A stretch of DNA of 64,000 bases from Zonotrichia leucophrys gambelii. Its lineage: Eukaryota; Chordata; Aves; Passeriformes; Passerellidae. Shown here in pieces: positions 10,794 through 24,689 of this stretch (position 1 is its first letter; each line of letters starts with the position of its first letter). The notes under the pieces are model-generated. The model was given only the letters and a program-made list of their open reading frames with translations. It searched no databases and was not told the origin of the DNA. The stretch is from the NCBI RefSeq assembly GCF_028769735.1, contig NC_088193.1, positions 4,119,814-4,183,813 of the forward strand, in the 5' to 3' direction. Position numbers and translations under genes: made by a program.

Positions 10794-13700
10794 AAAAAAA
10801 TACTGTTTAATAAATTTATAATCAGTAGCCAAGTGTCCTGTAGATCTTCACTTGGGTCAGCCACCCCAAGCCAGGTCTTGTTTACAGGACAGATTTGTAG
10901 TCACACCTGGGGATAACTCTTTTATTCTTCTCCAAACCCAAGGCTTGGCTTGTGAAGCAGCCCAGGGAGGTTTTTTTTTTTAATCCTTGTTTAGCCTAGC
11001 ATGAAATTGTTTTCCAGGTAGAGATTAATTCTGCAGCAGCTTCTCCCCTTGTTGTGTAATTTGCCGAGCTGCAGAGGCCCGTGCTGAACCAGGGCGTCCC
11101 CTTATCAGCAGTGTCACAACAGCTGCGTCACACGAGCCCTTTGGCACCTCCTGCCACTGCACATCCCCTGCCCCGAGGATTGGAGGCAGTGCTTTCACTT
11201 CTCCTAAACAAAACAGACAGCTCCTCACACAGAGGGATGGCTGGCAGCTCCCTGAATGCTCCAGACAAAAGGTTTTGTTGCAAAAAGCCTTTTTTGATTT
11301 CGCTGTTTGTCATGTCAGGTTTGCTGGACAGTGTGAACTGAGGAGCTGCTTCTCACTAATCTGCTTTCTTTCCTGTTTGAACTGTGTTTTTCCTTAGAAA
11401 AACAGAACCAGGCACCTTTTAGAACAATTCATCTCTTTTATCAGGTGAACTAAACGTGGGGATTTTTATAAAGTGAAGGATCTGTGTTTAATTTTGTACC
11501 CCTCAGTGCTGGGGCTAAGATTAGTTCCCTTGTTCCACTGCAATTCCAATTTAGAAGTTCCCCCCACACTTGCTGTTTTTTGTCTCTACTCCTCATTTAT
11601 CATCATTTATCTTCATTCAGCTCCTTCCTCTTTACAGCTCTGCCATCCCTGTCTGTCCCCTTTTCCCTGATCCTTGCTCCTTTCAGCCACCATCACTTCA
11701 CTCTCATTTTCCTCCTCAGCTGCCACAACTGGAAAAATTTAAGGAGGTTTTTTTCTGACTGGAAAAGGGCTTTACAAAAATCCAATCTCCCTCCTAGGAG
11801 AGCACACAGCTGACTTTTAATTTGTTGATCATAATTTCTGCTGGACAAAGGCAGCAATGAATTTATTTCCTACACTTCAGGGTCACTTGGAGCTCTTCTT
11901 ACCCATGGAAATTTTCTTTAGCACCCTCTTCTGGGCCAGGAATCCAATTTTACTTACTCTTCATCATGAGCAAGAATGGCAGGACTGAGCACTTAAAGTC
12001 CTCCACATAACGATATTTTTCATCAAAATAACCCCAAAAGTTACAGAAGTGACTTCTCCTCTCCACACATCCCTCGACCTCAACTTCTCTGGAAATCTGA
12101 GCCCTTGGAAGGTTTACAAGTGCTACAATTCTGCACAGAGCTCTTAGGGGAAGAAATGTCAGTGTCTAATAGCTGAGCTCGCTTCAAATCATCCAACTTG
12201 CCTGGAAAGAGTGTTTGACCAATTTCCAAGAATACCAATCACACGTTAGATTCTCTTACTGGAAATTCAAGGAAGAAAAAAAAGATTGCTTGGTGAAATG
12301 TCACCAAGTGAAAAGCTTTTGGTAGGGAGAAAAAGAACTGAAACTTGTTTTCTCTTGATATTTACCCTTTTTGTTTACATCTGAAAAAATGAATGTCAAT
12401 TCCACTTCAAGATGAACGCATTTTGTATTTGTGTTTTTTTGTATTCTGTTTTCTTTTAAAGCCACAAAGATATTCACTGACAATTTTCTGTGCAAACAAT
12501 GGTTTTCACTTCCATTGTTCTCCTGTCCCCATTGCAGCAGAAGAGAGACATCATTTCAAAGCCAGCTCTAAACAGAATTTGCATTCAGAGCATTTATTGC
12601 TTTAATTATTGTTTGCATATGGAATTTGGGACAGCAGCCCTGGCTGGGGACAGCTGCACTCAGCAGCTGCCTGGAGAGAGGGCCCAGGGGTTTTTCCTCA
12701 GCTCATTCCACAGAAATTCCCACCCAGAACTCCAGAAATCAGGGCTGGGAATGACCCTGCTGCTCCCTGGGATGTGTCCATGGGGGATGCAAACTCAAAT
12801 TTAACAGGGAAGGGTGGGATTGTACAGGTAAAAACCAAGGATCAGCTGGGTGACACAGAGGGGCTTCTTCAGCAGCAGCTGGAGAATTTTGCAATGTGTT
12901 TTTTGTTGTTCTGCAGGAGCAGGGAAGATTTGCCTCCTGACCCCTTGGCTTCAGGTTCCATCCTCATTAAGGAGATCAAAGCTTGCCCACACTTAATGAA
13001 GCAGATCAGGCACCGCCTTAGAGCCTTCCCAATGCTCAAACCTGCTCAAACCATCCAGCAGAGATTTCACAAAGCCAAAATGCTCTGCACCACCAGCAGC
13101 TCTGTGGATTTGGTGATGGAAAACAAACCAAGTCTTGGCTTTGGCCCCAGATTTCCCCTGTGTGATCCTTGGATCCCAGCTGGCTCCTCGCAGCCCCACA
13201 GCCCCCGAGGGGCACTGCCAGCTGCAACGGGACAAACACACCCAGCACCCACAGGTCTGCCGCCAGCACCATCAGGTCACTGCGCCAGCAGCTGATACTT
13301 GGAGGAAAAGATGCCAAAAGTGGCATTTAAGTGGCTTGAAATAAACAGAAAATCGGATTTTTGCAGTAATTCGCAGACACAGGTTATTTTCTCAGAAGCT
13401 GTATCAGCCCTGCCATTAGCAATGCCACAGACACGTGTGAAATGTGAAGTGGATGAAATGTTAGATGACTGAACAAGTGAGAAGTGCTTCCCAGTGCCAG
13501 TTTGCAGAGCTGTCCTGCTCCTTGGGCAATCCCAGCGCTCAGTTTCATATTCTGCCTCCCTTTGACGCTGCAATCATGGCAAGGTCAGGGCTGGAGACCC
13601 TTCAGGAAATTGAACTGCAGCTTAATTGTCAGCTCAGAGAGACAAAGGCAGGAAAACACCGGTTTGGGAGCTGGGGCTGGGAAATCTTGGCAGGGAAAGG

Positions 13701-16209
13701 ACCTGGAGAGAAGGAGTTGTATTCATGAGAATCATTTTCCAGGCAGGGGGTTTCATTTCCTTCTCCATTCTGGGCTTTCATTTCCTACTTCAATCTCTGC
13801 TTCTGAGCATCAAGGCACGTGCCACCAGCTCCAAAGTCATTTCAGCACCAAGTAACCTCAGAAGAGGGAAATTACAGCTCCAGCTCCCACCAAACTGGAG
13901 CAATGCAAGTTCAGGGAAAAGGTGCTTTATTTTCAGGATGGCACAGCAGGTGTGGAAACCCACCTGGCTTTAAGACAATGGGAACCAATATTAATCATCA
14001 AAAGAACACAGGGGTTGGGGAAAGAACAGCAGCAAGGGAATTTCAAATTCTGCTTTTGGGGAGTGCTGTGCATTTTAGCTGATACAGAATGAACCACGTG
14101 AGGTTGTTGTACAGCAGTGAAACTGAGGGAAATTTAACCTTGCAGTTCTTTGAGGGGAGAATTAAAGGTGATGAATTCTTGCCCTCCCTGGGTGTGAAGG
14201 CACAGGAAAAATCCCAGATCAACTCCAAGTGCCAGCACTTCAACACCTGCACACTTCAGTGCTGAGCTCACTCCAAAGATAATTCTGGAGGCTGAGGGAG
14301 ATTTTCTCATTCTAGAATGAGAATATCCCTAAAATTATATTCCCTCATGCAGATCCAGAGCAGAGGAACTTGTCCATGGGCTCAACAATGTGATTTACAG
14401 GACAGGAAGGAGGGACAATATCAGGCCAAGCTGGCTGGGGAGGGGGAATAACTCTGCAGAATTATTTAATCAGAATTTCCCTCCCACTCCCTTAAACTTC
14501 TCCATGTGACAGCAAATAGTCCAAATAGTCCAAACCCTCCTGCTGGGCTTTCAGCACCTTTATTTCAGAATAAATCCTTGCTCAGGATGGCTCTGGATCA
14601 GGCTCCAGACAGGAATGTCCAGACCCCTCAGAAGTCAAGGGAAACAGTAAAATAAATATCTGTTCTGAAGAAGGCTCTTTCCACTGGAAAAACCCCTGTG
14701 AGGTCATTTTCTGATGAATCAATGGTTTTGTACAGCAACACAGAAATATAAGAGAGAAAATACAAGCACCCAGAGCAAAGTTGAAATTTAAACAGCTTCT
14801 AAAACCAACTAGAAAAGAACCAGTAACCAGCCAAGAGAGACTAAAGGAGGCAGAACACAATATAATCCCCAAAACAAAGCATTACAATAATCAATTCCTA
14901 CAGCAGCAAAGGCCTGAGCTAAGCACTCTGCTTTGATAGCATTTATTCAGGCCATTATTTCTGAGATATTGTGGCAGCAGAGGGAAAGCAAGCTGGGCTC
15001 TGGTATTTATCCACAAATACTTGCTCTGTGCAAATGAATATTTGTAAGTTGTTAGGTTGGGGTTGTTTCCAGATAAATATGTGGTAGAGGCAGCTGCAGG
15101 ACTAAAAAAAACCCAGTAAAATAATGAATCTCACACAAGAAATGGATGGAAGGGAAACAAATCCTGTATTACAATTCCTGCCCTTGTCAAGCCTTTCCAA
15201 GTATTCAAGTATTCCAATATATGTATCCAAGTATTATATCCAAGTATTTGGATATTTAATTTGGATATTTATATATCCAAGTATTCAAAGTTTTGGAATT
15301 AGGAATTGTTTGCTTGAACAATTAGGAATTCAGTTGTTTGAACAACTTCACACTCTCACTCCTGAACTTTTGACCACAAGAAGATTTTTGCAGAATTTTC
15401 TGCCAGCGATATGTATTGCCTCAGCTGCCTGATTTTCCAAGACAGTGTGAAATATCCCTGAAAATTCCACATTTTTTGAAGTAGACACAGCAATATTTAG
15501 GGGAGCCATGGATTTATTTACAGCCACACAGGGAGAAATCACACACACACAGACCAGGATTTAGGCAGTGCCTGGAAAATCTTTCCATTTTATTTTACAC
15601 AGCAAGGAATTCTGCTTACAACAAAACTTAGAAAGCATCAAGCAGCTTCTCTTTCCCTCCTCACTGCCCAGCATTCCAGCTGAAAATTAATCCAAGTGAA
15701 AGCAATAAAAAATCAGAGTAAAGCAGCTCCTGAAGCAAGCGACACCAGACGAGCATCAGTGGGTTTTTGGCACGGGTTTCTGTGTTTGGCACAGCTTTGC
15801 TGCAAGGGCAGCAGGGACTGAGCCTTGCCAGGGAAATGGCTCATCCAGAGATGTCACCTCAGCTGGGGACAGAGGACAAAGAGCCCTCCCTGCTGCAGGT
15901 GAGCACCTGCAAGGTCAATAAAGCAGCAGAAAGGCTCCTCGGGGGAACTTCCATCACTTGGTTGTTCTGTGCCTGCTGAGTTGGTTCCCACTGGTTTTTT
16001 TGATGGCTCTTTTTTGGTGGGGTTCAACAATCCAGAGTTTCTGAGGCGTTCAGACGCTGCCACATTTTGGTTTTTAAATGGGTTTTCCACCCTCACTCAA
16101 AAATCAAGCGAAAACTACCTGTGGCTGAGCTTTTTATTTGTTGTTTTTAAAGGATTATGAAGCGATTCCAGCAAACACTGAGCATTTCAGTGAAGTGTGA
16201 AATCATGAC
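10794..16209. other. Unassigned non-coding sequence
   Basis: No recognised gene, LTR or LINE. Contains one long unexplained open frame (12609-13295, listed separately), a cluster of aagtatt/tatccaag steps at 15195-15290 and a short CA tract near 15541. Confidence 0.45.
12609..13295 (+). other. Unrecognised long open frame with a good acceptor
   Basis: A plus-strand frame stays open for about 228 codons, unusually long for this composition. Inside it, ttttttgttgttctgcag ending at 12916 is a strong-looking splice acceptor, and the frame continues open for about 125 codons after it, with a mixed, non-repetitive composition (residues Lys-Glu-Ile-Lys and Lys-Ala-Lys-Met among them). No matching donor, domain or family is recognised, and the end of the frame is Pro/Ser-rich. 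It could be chance, a decayed gene, or a lineage-specific exon. Confidence 0.15.
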
Positions 16210-16215
16210 ATCTCT

Positions 16216-16598
16216 TGTTGTAGGCATCTTTTATGAAAAATCTTTTCTTTAGGATTTTTCATCTGGAGAAGCTGGGAGGCCTCAGGAACAAAATGCAAAC
16301 AATGGTTATCTGCTGCTGTGGAATGCAACAGGTGCATCTGGGATTGGTCTCATGTGGTTGTTTCTAATTAATGGCCAATCACAGTCAGCTGGCTCGGACA
16401 GAGAGTCCAAGACAGAGCCTTTGTTATCATTCTTTCTTTTTCTATTCTTTGCCAGACTTCTGATGAAATCCTTTCTTCTATTCTTTTAGTATAGTTTTAA
16501 TGTAATATATATCATAAAATAATAAATCAGCCTTCTGAAACATGGAGTCAGATCCTCGTCTCTTCCCTCATCCTCAGATCCCTGTGAACACGATCACA
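16216..16598 (+). mobile_element. Solo ERV LTR, 6-bp TSD (family K1)
   Basis: A 383-bp element from tgttgtaggcat to aacacgatcaca, with a perfect 6-bp target duplication atctct (16210-16215 and 16599-16604). It contains cctcaggaacaaaatg, atctgctgctgtggaatg, a gattggt box and AATAAA at 16521. Related copies are at 34224, 37893, 39042 and 46535. A 6-bp duplication fits class II (ERVK-like) elements; that class call is inference. Confidence 0.9.
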
Positions 16599-17111
16599 AT
16601 CTCTCCCTCCTTCTCCAGCCCCATCCTTCCCCCTCACCCTTTGCCAAATCCCTGCTGATGGCTCTGCTTCTGTCACAACTTCAATTTAACAACCAGCACC
16701 AAAAAAAGCTTTGGGAGAAGAGCTTAATGCTTTAATTGGAGCTCATTTGGAAGAGTTCATTAGACAGGCAGCACTTTGTTTTTCCATTTTTTCCATCGTA
16801 CCCGACCTGCCACAGGCTGGGGCCAGGCAGGGACATTCATTTCCCTGGGTCACCTCTGTATTTCCAGACTCACGAAGGTGCTGCTGTTGCTGGCTCACAG
16901 GGGAGCTGTTAAAATGCTTTTTGTTCCCTTCCTTCGCCTCTGGCAAGGCAGTTCAGGGGTGGATTGCATAGACCAACACCTCCAGGCAAGGGACTGGGGC
17001 AAGAGCTTAGGGAAAAGGCTCTGAAAATGGAATTATTTTTATTTTCTGTTCCATAGGAGCATTCCAGTGCAGCAGGAAGGGAGCACTCGAGAGTTTATCT
17101 GCTTTATGTTG

Positions 17112-17814
17112 TGTGAGAAACAAGGCTCACTCTTTAAAAATGTAAAAGTTTAATCAGTGATAAAAGGGACAGTACTTAAAACAATTTTTGTTATATACTT
17201 TTTCCTTGCATTGGTAAATGCGTATTCATGAGGGCTATACATATTCAAACATTCCTTGAGTTTCCATGTTCAGGGAATTCTTTTTGCTTGGTTTTAACCT
17301 TTGACTTGTCTTCATGTCATCCTGTAGATGAAATCAATAAATTTCATTTCTTCTTGAGGTTCTGTTGTGTTGTTTGACATTTCCTGATAACTGGAGAATC
17401 AGTAGTAAATTTTTCTCTTTTCAATATTATCAATTAGGGAAGACATTCCACAATTCCACAAGTACATTAAATCACCATTATCTATTTTACAGAACTGAGT
17501 TATTCTTACCATTGTCACTTAGTTATAAAAGCATTAACTACTTCTGCAGCAGTTAATACACACCATATAGCCTTTATTTCAATATCTTGCAAGAGCCTAA
17601 ACTATAATACATTTATCATTGTAAAATACACAAGCTGGCCAGGCTATTGGCCACAAAAGCTGACAAATTATACTACATCAAAATATATCAATTATACTGT
17701 ATCAAAAGCAGTTGGAAGTGATTACAAATTGTACTGTATCAAAATAATTTGTGAAAGTCAATATATAATAGCAAAAGGCAACAACTACAGAATTATTTAC
17801 AGCATGTTGCATCT
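17112..17814 (-). mobile_element. Probable solo ERV LTR, 5-bp TSD
   Basis: On the minus strand the element runs from tgctgtaaataattctg to ttgtttctcaca, so it has TG...CA ends. It is flanked by a perfect 5-bp direct repeat tgttg (17107-17111 and 17815-17819). On the minus strand an agtatataa TATA-like box precedes a gattaaac poly(A)-like site by about 60 bp. It is AT-rich and has no second copy in this window. Confidence 0.65.
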
Positions 17815-17819
17815 CCCCA

Positions 17820-20800
17820 CTGCAGAGCAGGAGTTCAGAGTGGTTTGTGATGGGTTGATGCTGGCCAAACTCCAGTGCACCCACAAAAATCATTTATTAA
17901 TCATTAAATCATTTGTTAATCATTTAGTTAAGCAGAGGAGAGGGAAAGAAAACTCTTTTCTTGAGTTAAGGATTAAGAGAATTAGGAGAGATTAGGTGAG
18001 ATAAGGATTAGGAGAAAACACTTTAAGGGCAAAACGGGCGCAAAATTTTCAAAGGTATAAAGGAAAAAAAGTCTAAAGAAAAAAAATATAGAGAAAAAAA
18101 GGTATAAAGAAAAAAGGTAGGTGTGCCATGGTCTGAAGCTGATTATTATAATCACTGATTATAAATGCTGCCACTTTTCAGGGCAGCTTCACGTGTAATC
18201 TGAGACTGATGGAAACCCCACACCAGGCTAAAAATCCAGGAAAAAAATCAAGGAAATGCAACTATTTCAAAGCCCCAAGTCTCCCATCTCTCTGTCACAT
18301 TTCCCTGAGGTGTTTTTGTGCTCCTTTGGATGATGTTTCAATTTTTAATAGGAAAAAACCCAAACCCATTCAACTTTATATTAAAACTACCTTCAGACCC
18401 AGCATAAACCAGAGGCCAGACCTCAAATGAGCTGGACTCTGAAGGGATCAGCTGACATCCAACATCTCTACTAAAATCAAGAGTAAAAAAGGACATTAGG
18501 CAAACAAACCATGCAGGAAACAGCACTTTTGGAGCTGAGACAGAAAGATTCAGCCTTGCCATAACCACTCAGTGTCAAAGGAGTCACAGGAGAAGCCAAT
18601 TATCCCAAAAATGGTAGCAGGGGATCTCATCCCTTGTAAAAACAAGCAAGGAAATAATTTCCCACGACTGAAACAGATTTTCTTGGGGGAAACCAAAGGA
18701 ACTGTTTGGAGTTGCAGTTGTGCAGTTCTGGCTGTGCAGCAGAGGAGGATCAGGTGTTCAGGCACAATCTGGAAACTGTTAATTACCCAGTTCTGTGAGC
18801 TGTAGAAAATGATCACTGTTGAAAAAAGCAAACAAACCAAAAAGCACTCAACTGCTTTTCCTGCCACTGGGCAAAAACGAGGGCACGTGAAGAGAGAGCA
18901 CCTGAGATTCCAGCATTCAATTCATGAATCCATAGTAAAATTAGCATTTTACCTCTTAAATATCAACTCCAAAAGCTTTTGTTCTGCAGGAATATCCACT
19001 CCTCCATCCCCTCAGGAAGGCTCCAGGTCCGTGGACATGAAGGAAAATTAAGAAGTGTCTTCTCCAAGGTGTTGGCAGCACGATCAGAGCTCAACTCCTG
19101 TTGCATCATTTGTGCATCATTTTTAATGCCTGGAATTGGGAGCAAAATGAAGATTCCACAGAATCTACATTTATAAATCATCCTGTAGCCACGGGGGGAT
19201 TTTTGGGATATTTCTAAGGGTATTCCAATTTTTTCCATTGGCAGTGCCTGGTGTTTTCCTTCAAGAGGAGTCATTGTCCCGCAAGGAGCTCAGTTAGAAA
19301 TTAACCCTTTCTAACCTGAACTTTAATGCCACCCTAAAGCTGTTTGACTACCCTGAGCAGACGAAGAAATAAACAGAATATCCACTCTGAACTGTTCATA
19401 TCAAAGCAGAAACAAACCAACATTGTGACACAATTTTGAAATGCAAAATGAGTGAGGTTTAGCCAATAACCTGCTGAGTTATTTCCCTTTTTTCTCATTG
19501 CAGTGGGAGGAAATGAGGGGCTGTGTCCGAGGGAAGTTTGACATGACTGGGAAAGGATGGAAAGGGGAGCAGGTTCACATCTGAGTGATTCTGGTCCCTC
19601 CTGGGTTCCCTCCCATCTCCATCTCCATCCCCACCTCCCAAGGGTGCTCTCAGCACCCTCATTCTTCAAGCCCACAATGAAAAGTGAGACAGCAGAAATT
19701 TCATCTCTTCGCACTAACGACGGCATTTCCCCACATTAATTTCCTGTTTAATCAATTATACTACTCCTCACAAAAGCAAATATTTTCCCAGGGAAATGCA
19801 TCAAGCCAGAAAGATGTCCCCAAACAGTTTGAGCTATACATTTGGCATCTTCAGTTCTTCAGTAACTGCTTGGGAAGAATGGAAGTGATGTTTCAATCTT
19901 AATTGGAAAAGAGAAACAAAATGAATATTGTGTGGAGATTTAATAGCAGTTGTGAGGCATCACAGGCATCATGCATTTGCAGGGTGATATTCAAGCTGAA
20001 AAAAACTTCTTATTTCAGGGCTAATATATGTTCAGAGCAGTCCTGAAAATCCCCACACCCCTCCTCACTCTGATTTTTGAGCACAGATCCCTCCTGTTGA
20101 ATTTTCAAGACTAAAGACTAAGACTAAACCCTCACCTAACCACAGCACTCGTGAGTTAAGGTAGGACCAATTTCAGACTTTTACCAGCTGGAAATAATTC
20201 TGAGCACGGCAGGGGCATTGCTGGACACCTCACAGTGAGCATCTGCAGGACGTTGTTTGCAGTGATAGATTGGGATGTGCTGCCTCATGAATAATGCAGC
20301 TCCATCACAGAATGAAATAAATCCAAGTCCTTGGGCGTTCCAGCAAACGCTTTTGTGCCTTGAAGAGGGAGAAAGGGAAGAGATGGATGAAGAGGAGATT
20401 CAGAAACAGCTCCTGAGCTGCCACTGGTGGCTTTTTAGCCAACTCCTCAGCTGGGCTGATGAAGATCCCCAAAAATGCACTGCACTAACCACTGACAGCA
20501 GTTTTATGACTCATTTTGGAGCCATTCAGCTAAACTGTCCATCTCAGGAGTTTTAGCAGCTATTAAACTCGGTTCTCACATATTTCCTGGGTACCTGATG
20601 ACATCAGGAAAGATAACAGTTGCATATCTGAAGTTTATAGAACACAGCTTGTGTTTTAGGCATCTGAATTCCACCAGAGGAGATGTGGCTGTGAAAAGTA
20701 TAAATAACAGCTCTAAAAACAGCTTTACCAGGGTCAGTCAAAACACTCTCCAGACCTTTATTCAGTGTGATTTCTATGTGGAAATCCTCTGTAAAATGTG

Positions 20801-23394
20801 CCCTCCTCATGCCCTCAAACAGGGAGGTGGTTCAGTGAATGTTTTCTTACTCAGAGAATTTTGTCCAAGTGCTTTAGGTACCTGAAACACCTCTGAAATT
20901 CCAGCATGAAGAACACTTAGAGCACGTCCTGAAGCCATTTTCAGAAGGCAGAATGTGAATTACCTGCTTTCTTCTGAGCTAAAATCCCTCCAGACGAGCC
21001 CGGGGCTGCAGGAGGTAAAGCACAATGGCTGTGCAATTAGAGAGGTTTCTAATGAAGAGTTCCTCGCTGTGGTTATTCCAGGCTTTGATCATTCCTTTTT
21101 TTGCATACGCAGGAAACAGGATCCATTTAAAGCATCTCGCCCATCATGTTCATTACCCAGCACCAGGAAAAGCTGCAGTCCTTTGAGGGATGCCTGCTCT
21201 GCTTCCTCCCGTTTCCCACTTCCCCCCACAGAGCACGTCTGCATTTCATTTTTATTTATGATACTTAATATTCAGCCCAGATGATAATTTCAGGAACTCT
21301 CCCTCAATTAATAACATGGAGATTTATGCAGTTCTCTCGTTTGCATACTTAATTTTCCCCGCAGTTTGTCTGCTTTACTATAATTCCTCTGATGTTTACT
21401 TTGTCTTGATAATGTTGCAAGGTTAAAAAGGAACTATCACTTGAACATTCATTATTAATTTCTCCTAAGTATCTCCAATTAATTTCCTGAATAGATTGGT
21501 GCTTTATGACATTTGTTATTGATTGTTTGGAAGCAAACTTCCAATTACCAACAGAGTTTTCCTAGGTGAAAACTTGGAATATTCTTCTGCTAAGCACAGC
21601 AGGCTTAAAGAGGCAGAAGCTCTTTTAGAGTCACAGCTGTAGCAGAAATGATGAAACAGCCCCAAAATCCTTTGTTTTTTCAGCTGCATTTCAACTGACA
21701 GGCACAAATATAAATTAAGACAGATTCCTTTTGGCAAAGACAAACAAATCCTACAGGTGTAGATTCATCAACGCAGTGGGATCTGAATTACAGCAATTCT
21801 GTGGCATAAAAAAAAATATCAGAAAAAAAAATCAGGTAAGCAAAGAGCAAAAACCTAAAGAACCAAAGTGATTTCTTGTCCAACAGCCTAAGTCAAGGGA
21901 GAAAAACCCCAAAAATATTGCCCAAGAATTTAAAATTCTTCATTTCAGCACCAATCTCTTCCTTCTCTTCCTCATAAGAGCAATACCTGAGTGCTGGCAG
22001 GCAAAAGGAAGGCAAATGTGAATTATTTGTGGTTTTTTATTCACCCTCCTGTTTGAATGCTTGGTAAAGAATTAAGCTCTGAGCTACAAAAGCAGCAAAA
22101 ATCTAAATCAAGGACATAAACACACCCAGCTCCTGCTCAGGTCACATCTAGGGCAAAACAAGCTCAAATCAGGTTTTTTTAGAGTCCCAGAGGAAAAACC
22201 ATTCTGAAATAACTTCCATTAAATCCTGCCCCTCAGAGGAAGTCTGAGCATCTCTGTCCACTCCATTTTTCCTACAGAAAATGGGAAATTAATATGGGAA
22301 ATAAAGATCCCAAAGCCCTTCATTGCTCTCAATGCAGGCACCACAAAACCTCTTTGTAAAAACACCATTATTGTGTTTGTGTCTGCCTCCTCTGCTTCAT
22401 CATTGTTGGAAAACAAGGAATGAAATGAAATAAAGTTGTTTTTCTCAGTCAAGAGCTAAAACACCAAGGTTTCCTCACCTCCCTTTACTTTCCTGCCCCT
22501 TCTGCTGCTCAAACCCCGTCAGGCAACATTTGCCTGCTGAAATCATCATTTACCCAGAGAGTTCTGTGATTGGCACTGCCAGGAAAGAAAGGAAATGCAA
22601 ATGGAAAAAAGGAGATGCGAGTGTGGGAACCTGCTCAATCCAACTGAAAAATAACTCATTTAGCAGAAATTGTTGGGAGAAATAAATGCTGTCAGAGGCA
22701 GGAGTCAAACAGTAAATAAGGCTCGCCCAATTTCAATGTGGAGCTGCTTAAAAACATTCCTCACTGTAATGTGCAGTTTAAGCACTTAGGAAAATTGCCA
22801 GGAGGTGTCAAAACAGCCAAAAGGAGTCTGAAAATAAAACTGCACGTAAATAAATCCCCCTCAGCCCTGCCAAACATCTCAGGTTCACTAACTACCACAG
22901 AGCTGTGCTTTATTGAGGGCAAAGATGTTTTCCAGCAATATCTGGCCAGAAAATGATGATTTTTCCTTTTCCATGCATAAACTGCTTTCTTCTGTTAAAC
23001 CCCTTAACCCAAAATTCCAGCCTCAATTTCGTGATATTTGGAATCTTGGTACCTTTGCACTTAATTATCCTTCAGAACATCAGAGAGGATAAAGACAGGT
23101 GTGTTTTGGGGTTTTTTAGTTCTTATTTGTCTAGATAGAAACACATATAACCCCTCAAATATTTTTATTTCTCATCACTTCATTGGAAAATATGAACACT
23201 GCAGGCAACATCAAAAATTCACTGGGAAAGTCTCAGCCAGAGAACTGAACTAAAATCTGTTGGTTTCCAATTATTCCCTCCTTTCCCTTTCCTTACTCCC
23301 CAGAGCAGGTGCATGCACCCACCCTGGTTATTTCCCTTCAATATCCAGCACTAATTAATATTGTAATATTAATTAAATTTGATTTAATTCTATT
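17820..23394. other. Unassigned non-coding sequence
   Basis: No gene supported. An A-rich stepped tract (aaaggtataaag, agaaaaaaa) lies at 18040-18117. The interval 21240-21510 is repeat-free and AT-rich. Short open frames (for example 20275-20556 plus) show no family features. Confidence 0.45.
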
Positions 23395-23760
23395 TGATAT
23401 GTATGTATGATTATGATGTATGGTATGGTATTATGGTATGGTATATATAGATATGATATGATATATATGATATGATATAATGATATGATATGATATTGAT
23501 ATGATATGATATGAATATATGATATGATATGATATATAATATAATATAATATAATATAATAATGTAATTAATGTAATGTAATATAATTAATGTATATTAT
23601 TATATTATATTATATTAATTATATATATTATATGATATTATATATATATATTATATTAATATATATATTATACTATATAATATATTTACATTATATATAA
23701 AATGTACTATATATATATATATTTATATATATATATTATATTTAAATTTAATTAATATAT
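23395..23760. repeat. AT-rich microsatellite (atatg / ataat / tata)
   Basis: Begins as tatgtatgat and ggtatggtat steps, passes through gatatgatatgatat, then ataatataat, and ends in tatata runs. It looks like a succession of slipped pentamers and dimers. Confidence 0.9.
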
Positions 23761-24689
23761 TTCACAGCCAACCTTCTCTCCAAAGCACTGTTTCCATTGC
23801 AGGTGGGGTTGAAAAGGCAGCTCTATCAACACTGAGCTGCCAAATTGCATTTTCCTGCCCCATCACTGCCCAAGGTCTCCTGAGCTCAGCCTCACCCCAG
23901 ATCCCTGCCTTGAGTGGGGGACTTTAAAAGCTCTTGTTCTTCCAGAAAGTTCTGCTGGCCAGAGAGGACAATAATCTGCATTTCAATAATCAATATTATT
24001 TTAGATTTCCATTTGAAATGAGTTCTCTGGTCTGTAAACACAGGCTACAAGAGAACAAGTGCAAAGCAGCTGTCACAAAACTTCTGGAGGCTCAACAGCT
24101 GTGCTTGGCAAAGCCCCCCAAGGGCATGAGAAGAATTGCTTTCATCTGTTCCTCCTGTGCCACCACTCTCTCCTCGTCCCACATTGTGCTGACGGCATCC
24201 AAAGCGGGAGTGGGATTAAATATTAAATATTAATTCACCCTCTGTGTGTGAGTTTGCTCCAGATAAAGCTGGTGAGTGTGGCCAGTGAACATCAAAAGCA
24301 GTTTGAGGAGTCCAGAGGAACGAGCTGCTGGCAGCACCCTCTCCTTGTCACTACAGGATTCTCTGCTTTGCAAACTTTGAAATTTGGAATATTTTCTGGT
24401 TTTTCAGAGGTGGAATTCCAGCATCTCAAGTTAGAAAAGTTAATGGGGCTTTCCCCAGGAGGTCAGGGTGGCCCCTCGAGGGTCTGAGCACTGCCATGCA
24501 GAGCAGGATAATCTGTTTTATCCCCCTTGGACAATGCTCCTCGTGGTGCCTGTGCCTCCCCATCTCTGTCAGTCAATCACAGAGTGAGCAGAGTTCTGTA
24601 TCCTGCAGGGAAGGGCAGGGAGCCTGCTCTGGAATGAGGATTTTGGGAACCCAGGGTTCAGGGAATAATTCCCTGTCTGCTCTGAGGGG

